DNA of 46,533 nt from Clostridiaceae bacterium (GTDB lineage: Bacteria > Bacillota > Clostridia > DSM-8532), in contig JAAXZX010000040.1 in NCBI GenBank assembly GCA_012719645.1, forward strand, positions 1 to 46,533. The letters run 5' to 3'. The translations under genes and the position numbers were made by a program. Positions 1 through 6,402 of the stretch are shown piece after piece. Under the pieces are notes generated by a model. The model worked only from the letters and a program-made list of their open reading frames with translations, ran no database searches and was not told the DNA's origin. Positions within the stretch are counted from its first letter, which is position 1. Each line of letters starts with the position of its first letter.

Positions 1-139
1 CTCCGGCGAGGATGGGGTGCAGGGGCAACGCCCCTGCCATGACCAGGAAATTGCGTAACCTAACTTATGGGTAGGGGGTGAAATTTTCATGCGATAAATT
101 TGACCCATTTAGGGTGAAATATTCAAAAAGTATTGACAT
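1..139 (-). mobile_element. possible end of an IS21-like insertion sequence
   Basis: No gene is visible here. Read on the minus strand from 139, the sequence begins TGTCAATAC and contains two related blocks ending in TTTCACCC (plus-strand positions 74-89 and 110-125, period 36 bp). A TGT...ACA terminus followed by multiple internal terminal repeats is the arrangement of IS21-family ends. A perfect hairpin (8-bp arms GCAGGGGC/GCCCCTGC, 3-nt loop) lies at 19-37. The rest of the element would be outside the window, so no transposase can be checked. The junction at about 140 adjoins a decayed gene fragment, which fits an insertion or deletion breakpoint. This is a weak call based on pattern only. 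Confidence 0.35.
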
Positions 140-148
140 ATGTTTTCC

Positions 149-300
149 TTAATCCGGCTTCAGGCTGCCTTCCCAGATCCGGCCGATGCGCAGGAGTCAG
201 GTCTTGGTACATGGCATATGTCAGCCGGGAGAATGAAGGACACCCGGATCAATCCATACCCGGGGGTTAAGAAACAGCATCTCCCATCTGCAGCAATGAT
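149..300 (-). pseudogene. decayed, internally deleted fragment of a PfoR-type membrane protein gene
   Basis: The DNA matches two separate parts of the intact gene at 2103-3161. Positions 149-255 match its last ~37 codons, including stop TAA at 149-151. Positions 255-300 match the segment around LQMGNIVRNPRIWI. About 70 codons between them are missing, and the junction falls at a shared GGATT. The translated tail reads LIRVSFILPADIC then, after a 1-nt deletion, RIGRIWEGSLKPD; the intact gene has LILVSFILPAVIC and RIGWIREGDLKLD. The fragment is therefore frameshifted and cannot make a protein. It records an old duplication or homologous recombination, probably linked to the possible insertion-sequence end just upstream. 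Confidence 0.8.
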
Positions 301-321
301 TATGAATGACTGCGCATATAA

Positions 322-353
322 GAAAGGGTGTGTCCGTCTTTTCAGACACACCC
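322..353 (-). terminator. Rho-independent terminator of the LPRTG surface-protein gene
   Basis: On the minus strand a perfect 9-bp stem GGGTGTGTC/GACACACCC with a 10-nt loop is followed by TTTCTT. It lies about 52 bp downstream of the stop codon of the gene at 406-1737. Confidence 0.85.
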
Positions 354-405
354 GCATTCATCTTGTTTCTCAGTTGATTACCTTATCCAACGGGTTTGCT
401 GATGC

Positions 406-1737
406 TCAGCGCCTGTTCTTTTTCTTTCCGACAGCAATACCCCCTGCTATCATGAGGCCTCCCGAGGTTATAAGGAATTCCAGCGGGATACCGCCTGTCC
501 TGGGGAGAACCGGGCTGGATATGGGTATATCATCATCCGGAATGGTGATTGCATATTCCTCCGGGACAGGTTCCTGCTCCGGCTCCGCGAGAAGCTGCAC
601 CTCTTCCCTCGTTTCGAAACGGGCGATAATAGTTTTATTCTTATTCATCAATACTGTATTGTCCACTATATCGCTGCCATCCTCGCCGAACCACCCAAGG
701 AAAATGGCTCCGGGCTCTGGGGTGGGAACCAGGACAACGGTCATGTCTTTATAGTAGAAATGCGTTCCTGGTCCAGGCGATACGGAGCCTGGTCCCTCGA
801 CAGAAATATTCAGTGAATACCTGGTCTCCTCGTTGTCAACAGGCCTTGCCCTCGGTTGGGTATCCGTCTTTTGATCCTCGACGAACTTGGCTGTAATAGC
901 CATATCGGTTGTCACGCGATACTCAACGGGGTTAAAGGCCTCGTCCTGGTAATACCAGTTTTCAAAGCGCCAGCCTGATGCCGGTGTGGCGGTAAGGTTC
1001 AGGTATTCTCCATGGGAGTACTCGCCCGCGCCTGTTACCGTGCCCTCGCCAATGATTTCGATGCCAACATTATAGATGCGTTGTTTAAATACAGCCACCA
1101 GCAAGGCATCTTCATTGATGACAAAGCTATAGGGATTATCCATCGAGACAAGAACCAGTCCATCATCTTCATCGCTGCTTGCAATGGAATAGGCTTCCAA
1201 TACGGGCATAGGCGTATACCATCCTGCGAAATACCAGCCGTCATCACTGTTTGGTTCGGCCTGGAATACCACCTCTGTTCCCGCGGAAGCAGTTATCGAA
1301 GTTTCACCGTTCACCGTGGCGGTCCCGCCCTCCGAAGGGCTTGCAAGCGCAGTGGCCGTGCAGATTTTGGCGAACTCCACTGTAATAACCCTGTTGCAAT
1401 ACATCATCTTGCTCATGCAATAGCTTTGCGTGGGAACGAAATCAGTAATGATGTCAGTTACGTAAACTGGATATCGCTTTTCAGAAGTAATGCTCTTAAT
1501 GACATAGCCGTCAGCCGGGGTAATCGTTATGTTTATGATTGCACCAGAATAGAAATTATAAGTCCCAGGCGCAAAATAAAAACCGTTAAGGCAGACGCTG
1601 CCTCCCTCTGCGTTGTAATCCAGCTTTAGATAATACATGAACGTGTCAGTGTCAATGGTTGCGGTCACTGGCAGGCTTAGCAAAGCAAACAGCATCATGA
1701 TGGTCATCAGAAGAAAAACAGTCCTCTTGAATCTCAT
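406..1737 (-). CDS. LPRTG-anchored surface protein with InlB-like repeats
   Basis: Predicted cell-wall-anchored surface protein. It has an N-terminal signal peptide (hydrophobic ~8-24, small residues before ATIDTDT). Four repeats follow, at roughly 35-125, 127-218, 220-290 and 308-376, each ending in a GWYF/FxGWF and AKF/ARF pattern typical of divergent InlB B-repeats (Flg_new type). The C-terminus is a sortase signal: LPRTG at about 411, a hydrophobic segment and the basic tail GKKKNRR. Sortase would link it to peptidoglycan. No sortase gene is in this window. ATG at 1737 is preferred over ATG at 1743 because AGGGACGGG directly abuts the first but sits about 7 nt from the second. It has its own terminator. 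The ligand is unknown; adhesion is only an inference. Confidence 0.85.
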   Translation of the reverse strand: MRFKRTVFLLMTIMMLFALLSLPVTATIDTDTFMYYLKLDYNAEGGSVCLNGFYFAPGTYNFYSGAIINITITPADGYVIKSITSEKRYPVYVTDIITDFVPTQSYCMSKMMYCNRVITVEFAKICTATALASPSEGGTATVNGETSITASAGTEVVFQAEPNSDDGWYFAGWYTPMPVLEAYSIASSDEDDGLVLVSMDNPYSFVINEDALLVAVFKQRIYNVGIEIIGEGTVTGAGEYSHGEYLNLTATPASGWRFENWYYQDEAFNPVEYRVTTDMAITAKFVEDQKTDTQPRARPVDNEETRYSLNISVEGPGSVSPGPGTHFYYKDMTVVLVPTPEPGAIFLGWFGEDGSDIVDNTVLMNKNKTIIARFETREEVQLLAEPEQEPVPEEYAITIPDDDIPISSPVLPRTGGIPLEFLITSGGLMIAGGIAVGKKKNRR

Positions 1738-1743
1738 TTTCAT

Positions 1744-1967
1744 CCCGTCCCTTTTACAATCTGTTCTGGAATAAAACAGCGCATAAGCCCCTTCGGCAGG
1801 ACAGGAGAGCTATTCACAAATGCTCATCCCGTTTGCCGTTGGCGCTTATTCCGCTATGGTGGAATTATATACCTGGTCTCAGAATTTCCTGCCTGAAAGC
1901 TGTCGATGATTTTCCAGAACAGTGCGACATACATTTGCAGGATAACGATGATTTAGTCAATAAATAC
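1744..1967. other. intergenic region upstream of the surface-protein gene
   Basis: No gene is apparent. On the minus strand a TATAAT hexamer occurs near 1870 (in GGTATATAATTCC) and could be the -10 of the surface-protein promoter, but no convincing -35 sits 16-18 bp upstream. The rest of the gap to 2102 is occupied by two terminators of the next gene. Confidence 0.35.
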
Positions 1968-2000
1968 AAAAAAGGGCATCGTGAGGATGACTCAAGATGC
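1968..2000 (-). terminator. second tandem terminator downstream of the PfoR-type gene
   Basis: On the minus strand GCATC-T-TGAG, loop TCATC, CTCA-C-GATGC forms a hairpin followed by CCTTTTTTG. It lies 22 bp beyond the first terminator, so transcription leaving the PfoR-type gene is stopped twice before reaching the surface-protein gene. Confidence 0.7.
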
Positions 2001-2021
2001 TGAAAAAAGGGTTAATGAGCG

Positions 2022-2056
2022 ATAAAAACCCCCAAGGCCATTCAGACTTCAGGGGT
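2022..2056 (-). terminator. Rho-independent terminator of the PfoR-type gene
   Basis: On the minus strand ACCCC-TG-AAG pairs with CTT-G-GGGGT around a 10-nt loop and is followed by TTTTTAT. It starts about 46 bp after the stop codon. Confidence 0.8.
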
Positions 2057-2102
2057 GCATTGCTGTATTGATATGCCATGTAATTGTCAAATTATAAAGG
2101 GT

Positions 2103-3161
2103 TTAATCAAGCTTCAGATCCCCTTCCCTGATCCAGCCGATGCGCCGGCATACAAGCCCCAGCGCCCAGCAGATAACAGCCGGGAGAATGAAGGAAACCA
2201 GTATCAATCCTGTCCAGTCAAAGCCAGTGATGGCCTGTTTGAGCCCCTTTGCGATATCATCAACCCAGCCGGTATATACACCGATGGGACCTACCAATCC
2301 GCAGGTCCCCATTCCGGAAGCCACGGCGGGGCCGTTCATTTCAAGCCTGAACACGCATGTGGCTATAGGCCCGGTGACGGCGCTTGTTACGATGGCGGGA
2401 ATCCATATCCGGGGGTTGCGGACGATATTTCCCATCTGCAGCATGGATGTGCCGAGTCCCTGGGAAATGAGCCCGCCCCAGCGGTTCTCACGGAAGGACA
2501 TAATGGCGAATCCCACCATGTTGGCGCAGCATCCCGCCAGTGCGGCGCCCCCTGCCAGGCCGGTGAGGTTAAGCGCTGCACATATGGCGGCGCTGCTTAT
2601 GGGCAGCGTCAGGACCATGCCCACAATGACCGATACCAGGATGCCCATGATAAATGGCTGCTGCTCGGTTGCCCACATGATAACCTGTCCCACCCAGTTG
2701 GCGGCGGTCCCTATAGCCGGGGCTATGAGCACCGAGAGCACTGTTCCTGTAAAAATAGTTACCAGCGGAGTTACGAGGATATCTATCCTGGTTTCCTTTG
2801 AAACCAGCTTACCCATCTCCGCTGCCAGAATGGCTATCACATATACGGCAAGCGGGCCGCCGGCTCCTCCAAGGTCGTTTGCCGAAAATCCGACTGCCGC
2901 AAGGGAGAACAGCACAAGGGGAGGACAGCGCAATGCATGTCCTATTGAAATGGCCATGGCAGGCCCCGATACCTTTACGGCAAAGCCTCCTATGGTATTC
3001 AAAAACGGCAGTCCTGCCTGGGTTCCGACGGTGTTTATAATGGTGCCGATGAGCAGGGAACAGAACAAACCCTGGGCCATGGCAGAAAAGGCGTCCACGC
3101 CGTAGCGGCGAAGTGAGAATATGATGTCCTTTTTCCTCAGAAACTCTCTTACCTTGTCCAT
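2103..3161 (-). CDS. PfoR/PTS_EIIC_2-type integral membrane protein
   Basis: 352-aa polytopic membrane protein resembling the PfoR family (COG3641, PTS EIIC-like, PTS_EIIC_2). It has about nine or ten hydrophobic segments, glycine-rich loops (FSANDLGGAGGP, GTCGLVGPIGVYTG) and the typical N-terminus MDKVREFLRKK followed by RYGVDAF. The family is named after a regulator of perfringolysin in Clostridium perfringens and looks like a sugar-transport IIC unit, but no substrate is known. No PTS IIA/IIB partner lies nearby, so a phosphotransfer role is doubtful. ATG 3161 is chosen over ATG 3209 because GAAGG lies 9 nt upstream and family members start here. Two tandem terminators follow. A related degraded copy lies at 149-300. 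Confidence 0.8.
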   Translation of the reverse strand: MDKVREFLRKKDIIFSLRRYGVDAFSAMAQGLFCSLLIGTIINTVGTQAGLPFLNTIGGFAVKVSGPAMAISIGHALRCPPLVLFSLAAVGFSANDLGGAGGPLAVYVIAILAAEMGKLVSKETRIDILVTPLVTIFTGTVLSVLIAPAIGTAANWVGQVIMWATEQQPFIMGILVSVIVGMVLTLPISSAAICAALNLTGLAGGAALAGCCANMVGFAIMSFRENRWGGLISQGLGTSMLQMGNIVRNPRIWIPAIVTSAVTGPIATCVFRLEMNGPAVASGMGTCGLVGPIGVYTGWVDDIAKGLKQAITGFDWTGLILVSFILPAVICWALGLVCRRIGWIREGDLKLD

Positions 3162-3328
3162 ACTACCATACCTTCTTTGACAGTATTGTATGACAGATAG
3201 GTTTTCCATGCCGGCCTTTATATGAGCAGGTCATAAGGAGTCATTAGTATTACGATAAGCCAAATCCGGGAAAAAGGCAAGGAGAAAACCTTTCTGTTCC
3301 GCATTATTGGGAACATTAACAAAAACAT

Positions 3329-3386
3329 ATGAAAAACTCCCGCTGCATTTATGCAATGGGAGTATATTCCTGGAGCCACCAAAGGG
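3329..3386. repeat. left 58-bp direct repeat, partial copy of tRNA-Thr 3' end (att-like)
   Basis: The 58 bp 3329-3386 are identical to 4512-4569. On the minus strand they comprise the last 16 nt of the tRNA-Thr gene (CCCTTTGGTGGCTCCA) and the 42 bp that follow it, including its terminator hairpin. A truncated tRNA 3' end at one edge of an inserted segment, with the intact tRNA at the other edge, is the signature left by tRNA-targeted site-specific integration. The enclosed unit is 1,183 bp, counted repeat start to repeat start. Confidence 0.85.
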
Positions 3387-3388
3387 TT

Positions 3389-3799
3389 TTATGCCCTTAT
3401 TCTTCTTCCGTTGTTGGATTGGTCTGCAAAGAAAAGTCTTTTGGCATTAAACGCGTTTTCCATTCTCTCCTTTATCTTTTTCATGTATTTGGGTTCCAGT
3501 TTCCCAAGTTTCTTAACCTGCGGGGGTATTATGTACTCGCAATAAATAAAAAGTAAGTCACATTTAATATGTGAATTTTGTTTTAAACCATTCGTTGTCG
3601 ATTTCGTTATCGGTTCATTGAAAGGGTATTAGGAACCGTATTTCTTTCTGCAGCTGATCTCAAACATCGCAACCTGTGTATTGCTTCTACCCTTCCCCCA
3701 AACAACAAATGGTCTGGAACCTATGTTTTTGCTGTCAACCAATGGATTATTTATCCAGAGAATGTCCCCCACAGTAACACTTTATTTTGTAATTATCAT
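3389..3799 (-). pseudogene. MazF/PemK-like toxin gene interrupted by two in-frame TAA stops
   Basis: A single reading frame runs from ATG 3799 (starting 2 nt after the antitoxin stop) to TAA 3389-3391 (137 codons). It is broken at codon 6 (TAA, 3782-3784) and codon 57 (TAA, 3629-3631) with no frameshift. The pieces look like one MazF/PemK RNase. GDILWINNPLVDS and SRPFVVWGK match the GDIvWvdf...RPalVv start of the family. CDLLFIYCEYI and KKLGKLEPKYMKKI match its C-terminal strand and helix. The total length of 136 residues also fits. Only short peptides can be made, unless translation restarts at a GTG near codon 10. Placement directly after a Panacea-domain antitoxin marks it as the toxin of that pair. 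The family call is from motif memory, not a search. Confidence 0.7.
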
Positions 3800-3800
3800 T

Positions 3801-4373
3801 TCAATCTTTTATACCCCATATTTTTGACCTTTCTTCTTCAGGTACACCTTCGAAATCGTCAATATATTCAGGATAGTCGGGATGATCGCTTGGATTCAGC
3901 TTTTCACTCAGAGACGCATATGCAGCCCGTTGCAGGATATTCGTAATCTCCCGGTTCAAAACCTCCTTAGCAGTTTTTTGGGTATAACACATCGGTTTAT
4001 CCTCCTTCTTTGCATCTTCATAAACTGGGTCGCGATGCGTCATGTCAACTAACGTAGAGACAGGCTGCACACCAAAAACATCGATAACAAAATCACAGAC
4101 ACTTGTCAGTATATAATCGGGAATGATAGCATCCTCAGTGCATTCTATGGTGATTATCCCATTGCCGAAAGACTTAAAGTGATGATAGACAGAAGGAACA
4201 ACAGGCCCAAGCTCCCAAGCTTTAACCTTCTCAGAGAACAAAGGCTTCCCCACAATGCTGATGTAGGTCAGATTCGCAAAATGGAGCAGTTTTTGCAGTT
4301 TCAGGTTTGTTATTTTAACATTCTTGGCTTGTCCTGCACAAATTAATTGCTTTGCAACATCCATTGCGTTCAT
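3801..4373 (-). CDS. Panacea-domain (DUF4065/SocA-like) antitoxin
   Basis: 190-aa protein of the DUF4065/Panacea family. The hallmark N-terminal core is present: ITNLKLQKLLHFANLTYI (~21-38), then KPLFSEKVKAWELGPVVPSVYHHFK (~43-67), and the late THRDPVYEDAKK segment. Panacea proteins act as antitoxins that neutralise many unrelated toxins, and also as proteolysis adaptors such as SocA. Here the gene is followed by a broken MazF/PemK-like toxin frame, so it was probably that toxin's antitoxin. ATG 4373 is used; AAAGGGCGAG lies about 13 nt upstream, and ATG 4364 is an alternative. It has its own promoter and is the only intact gene in a cassette bounded by tRNA-Thr-derived repeats. It may now be a solitary antitoxin able to protect against related invading toxins (inference). 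Confidence 0.85.
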   Translation of the reverse strand: MNAMDVAKQLICAGQAKNVKITNLKLQKLLHFANLTYISIVGKPLFSEKVKAWELGPVVPSVYHHFKSFGNGIITIECTEDAIIPDYILTSVCDFVIDVFGVQPVSTLVDMTHRDPVYEDAKKEDKPMCYTQKTAKEVLNREITNILQRAAYASLSEKLNPSDHPDYPEYIDDFEGVPEEERSKIWGIKD

Positions 4374-4409
4374 AGGTTAATACTCGCCCTTTCATTTACC
4401 CCTACATTC

Positions 4410-4438
4410 ATTCTACGCCTTCCATGTGTCAGTATCAA
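4410..4438 (-). promoter_or_regulatory. sigma-A-type promoter of the Panacea antitoxin gene
   Basis: Minus strand: TTGATA (4438-4433), 17-bp spacer, TAGAAT (4415-4410), about 36 bp upstream of ATG 4373. This is close to consensus in both boxes and spacing. Confidence 0.7.
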
Positions 4439-4440
4439 GA

Positions 4441-4456
4441 AAATATTACAATATTT
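4441..4456. promoter_or_regulatory. candidate operator palindrome next to the antitoxin promoter
   Basis: AAATATT-AC-AATATTT is a perfect 7-bp inverted repeat with a 2-bp centre. It lies 3 bp upstream of the -35 box of the antitoxin promoter. Toxin-antitoxin operons are often autoregulated at such palindromes, but the AT-rich composition means chance is possible. Confidence 0.4.
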
Positions 4457-4511
4457 CATTATATAATATCGGCAAGAATTTCGTTTTGTTACCGAACAAT
4501 ACTCCTTTAGC

Positions 4512-4569
4512 ATGAAAAACTCCCGCTGCATTTATGCAATGGGAGTATATTCCTGGAGCCACCAAAGGG
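4512..4569. repeat. right 58-bp direct repeat containing tRNA-Thr terminator and 3' end
   Basis: This is the intact-side copy of the 58-bp repeat at 3329-3386. It covers the tRNA-Thr 3' terminal 16 nt and, on the minus strand beyond the tRNA, the hairpin built from CTCCC/GGGAG and TGCAT/ATGCA arms followed by TTTTT (4515-4541), which is the tRNA terminator. Confidence 0.85.
4515..4541 (-). terminator. terminator of tRNA-Thr
   Basis: On the minus strand, CTCCC...TGCAT / ATGCA...GGGAG folds into a hairpin followed by TTTTTCATG, 13 nt beyond the tRNA 3' end. An identical copy is in the left repeat. Confidence 0.75.
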
Positions 4570-4629
4570 ACTCGAACCCTTGACCCGCGCATTACGAATG
4601 CGCTGCTCTACCAGCTGAGCCATGGTGGC
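4554..4629 (-). tRNA. tRNA-Thr (anticodon CGU)
   Basis: 76-nt cloverleaf. The acceptor stem GCCACCA pairs with TGGTGGC, the D-loop contains AGCTGGTAGA, and the anticodon stem GCGCA/TGCGC encloses TTCGTAA, giving anticodon CGU for threonine codon ACG. The T-arm reads AGGGTTCGAGTCCCT, and CCA is encoded. The gene lies between ftsZ and the toxin-antitoxin cassette, and its 3' end is duplicated at 3371-3386. Confidence 0.95.
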
Positions 4630-4639
4630 GAAATATGAG

Positions 4640-4671
4640 ATTGCCACGCCCGGCTTAGCCGGGCTTGCAAT
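4640..4671. repeat. interspersed-repeat-like hairpin between ftsZ and tRNA-Thr
   Basis: ATTGC-CAC-GCCCGGC, loop TTA, GCCGGGC-TT-GCAAT is a strong stem-loop, preceded by GAG and followed by GACA. The layout GAGATTGC...GCAATGACA is like a repeat scattered in many bacterial genomes. It has no T-tract, so it is not an obvious terminator of ftsZ, but it could protect the mRNA 3' end. Confidence 0.5.
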
Positions 4672-4746
4672 GACATAATTCACGTTCGCAATGCCAGAGT
4701 GACAGTGCGCTTTACATTTTACACGGAGCGGGCTGCCCTGTCAACC

Positions 4747-5844
4747 TCACCTGAATCCTTTTCTCTTGAGAAATGTAGGAATCTCGGGCCCGTCGCTGTC
4801 CTCGTCGACTACCAGCTTCTTGGCCGGGGTCTCGGTTTTCTGTCCGCCGGCGCCTATGGCAAACAGGCGTTCAGGCTTCCTGAACTCGGCTCCCTGGTGG
4901 AACCCTGTGGCGATAACCGTGATGATGATCTCGTCCTTCAGGTTCTCATCGATGACCGCGCCGAAGATGATATTCGCATCCGGGTCGGCTGCTGCCTGGA
5001 TCAGTTCCGCAGCCTGGTTGACTTCCTGCAGGCCGAGGTCCAGACCGCCGGTAATATTCATGAGAACACCCTTGGCGCCGTCAATGGAGGTTTCCAGCAG
5101 AGGGCTGGTTATAGCCTGCTTCGCAGCCTCTTCAGCCTTGTTCTCGCCGGTTCCCCTGCCTATGCCCATGTGGGCAAGCCCGGTATCCTGCATGATGGTC
5201 TTAACGTCCGCGAAGTCCAGGTTGATGAGGCCGGGAACGGCAATCAGGTCGGATATGCCCTGGACGCCCTGACGCAGAACATCGTCCGCCAGGCTGAAGG
5301 CCTTTACCAGGGACATCTTCTTGTCGGCTATCTGGAGAAGCCTGTCGTTGGGGATGGTAACCAGGGTATCCACCACGCCCCTGAGGGCTTCCACACCCTG
5401 CTCGGCGTGCTGCATACGCTTCTTGCCCTCAAAGGTGAAGGGCTTCGTTACCACGCCCACCGTAAGGATTCCCAGTTCCTTCGAGATCTGCGCGATGACG
5501 GGCGCCGCACCGGTTCCGGTGCCGCCGCCCATGCCGGCTGTCACAAAGACCATATCGGCATCCTTGATGGCCATGGCGATTTCGTCACGGCTTTCATTGG
5601 CGGCCTTTTCACCGATCTCCGGGTTAGCCCCGGCTCCCAGGCCCTTTGTGAGTTTATCTCCAATCTGGATCTTCGTATTGGCTTGCGATAGGAATAGCGC
5701 TTGTTTGTCCGTATTTACGGCAATGAACTCCACGCCGCGGAGACCGGCGCTGATCATGCGGTTCACGGCGTTATTACCGCCGCCCCCGACACCCACGACC
5801 TTAAGACGTGCAAAACTGTCCATATCAATATCAAACTCCAACAC
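4747..5844 (-). CDS. ftsZ: cell division GTPase FtsZ
   Basis: Tubulin-like GTPase that polymerises into the Z-ring at mid-cell and directs septal wall synthesis. 365 aa. The N-terminal nucleotide-binding loop is [13 protein letters not shown] (~18-30), the tubulin signature [10 protein letters not shown] lies at 106-115, and the T7 synergy loop is [11 protein letters not shown] (family consensus NxDFxD). The C-terminal linker is short, followed by the conserved tail peptide [12 protein letters not shown] that binds SepF, EzrA or similar partners. The start is GTG 5844 with AGGGGGA 8 nt upstream. It is the last gene of the dcw cluster, separated from sbp by 209 bp holding its own promoter. No ftsA lies upstream, so membrane tethering would need SepF or an FtsA encoded elsewhere. 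Confidence 0.97.
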   Translation of the reverse strand: MLEFDIDMDSFARLKVVGVGGGGNNAVNRMISAGLRGVEFIAVNTDKQALFLSQANTKIQIGDKLTKGLGAGANPEIGEKAANESRDEIAMAIKDADMVFVTAGMGGGTGTGAAPVIAQISKELGILTVGVVTKPFTFEGKKRMQHAEQGVEALRGVVDTLVTIPNDRLLQIADKKMSLVKAFSLADDVLRQGVQGISDLIAVPGLINLDFADVKTIMQDTGLAHMGIGRGTGENKAEEAAKQAITSPLLETSIDGAKGVLMNITGGLDLGLQEVNQAAELIQAAADPDANIIFGAVIDENLKDEIIITVIATGFHQGAEFRKPERLFAIGAGGQKTETPAKKLVVDEDSDGPEIPTFLKRKGFR

Positions 5845-5937
5845 TTTTGTGTCCCCCTTTATCAGTTATCGTAAGTAAAATGTTATCCCGAACTGGTATG
5901 AAGCCGGACACAGCAGCTTGTTTATTTATCTAATACC

Positions 5938-5966
5938 ATTATATTAACAAAGCCTGCCAAACGCAA
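5938..5966 (-). promoter_or_regulatory. putative ftsZ promoter
   Basis: Minus strand: TTGCGT (5966-5961), 17-bp spacer, perfect TATAAT (5943-5938), about 94 bp upstream of the ftsZ start. It allows ftsZ expression independent of the long dcw transcript. Confidence 0.6.
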
Positions 5967-6053
5967 TGATTTCTTTCAAATTTTTACCCTTTCGGCATCA
6001 ATATATTGGGCTTTTTTCATCAATTTTGCCTGCTTATACGGTATATATTGTAT

Positions 6054-6392
6054 TTATCTCAGTTCGTCCAGCTTAAGCAGTTTCCTTCTTATATTGCCGA
6101 AGTTTATTAATATCCTGTTTCCAAAGGCAAATACGGCAGCAAGATACAACTGGATCCCCAGCTTGTCCCCGATGAAGGCGAGCAGCGCCGCCAGGAGGGA
6201 GTTCCCAAAGAAGCCCGAGAGGAAGACCTTGATATCGAACTTGCCGTCCAGCGAGGCCGAGAATCCGCCCAGTACCGAGTCCAGGGCTGCAAGGATGGCC
6301 ACCGCCGCGTAGTTGGAATATGCCTGCGGAATGTGGAACGGAAGAAATATGCCGATGATCAGTCCGGCAATCAGTCCAAGAATGGGAATCAT
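6054..6392 (-). CDS. sbp: small basic protein (DUF1290), membrane protein
   Basis: 112-aa small basic membrane protein of the DUF1290/Sbp family, found between the ftsQ and ftsZ genes in many Firmicutes. It has three or four hydrophobic segments (MIPILGLIAGLIIGIFLP at 1-18, then ~25-40, ~55-75 and ~77-95) and a basic C-terminus (RRKLLKLDELR). The biochemical role is unknown; position in dcw suggests a link to division or sporulation. ATG 6392 is chosen because GAGGTGG lies about 5 nt upstream and it matches the family start; an upstream in-frame start at 6446 would lie inside ftsQ. The gene starts 10 bp after the ftsQ stop, so the two are co-transcribed. Confidence 0.9.
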   Translation of the reverse strand: MIPILGLIAGLIIGIFLPFHIPQAYSNYAAVAILAALDSVLGGFSASLDGKFDIKVFLSGFFGNSLLAALLAFIGDKLGIQLYLAAVFAFGNRILINFGNIRRKLLKLDELR

Positions 6393-6402
6393 AATTACCA
6401 CC

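Noticed and set aside
3329-3556. Short plus-strand ORFs starting in the left tRNA-derived repeat
   Set aside because: They start inside a terminator/tRNA copy and run antisense to the broken toxin gene; no ribosome site.
3389-3799. Programmed readthrough or selenocysteine recoding of the toxin stops
   Set aside because: Both stops are TAA, not TGA, and no recoding structure is evident; pseudogenisation is simpler.
3387-4511. An integrase gene within the tRNA-Thr cassette
   Set aside because: All frames were read; only the antitoxin and broken toxin frames show protein-like sequence.
4699-5878. Plus-strand frames opposite ftsZ
   Set aside because: Antisense to ftsZ, whose motifs are complete on the minus strand.
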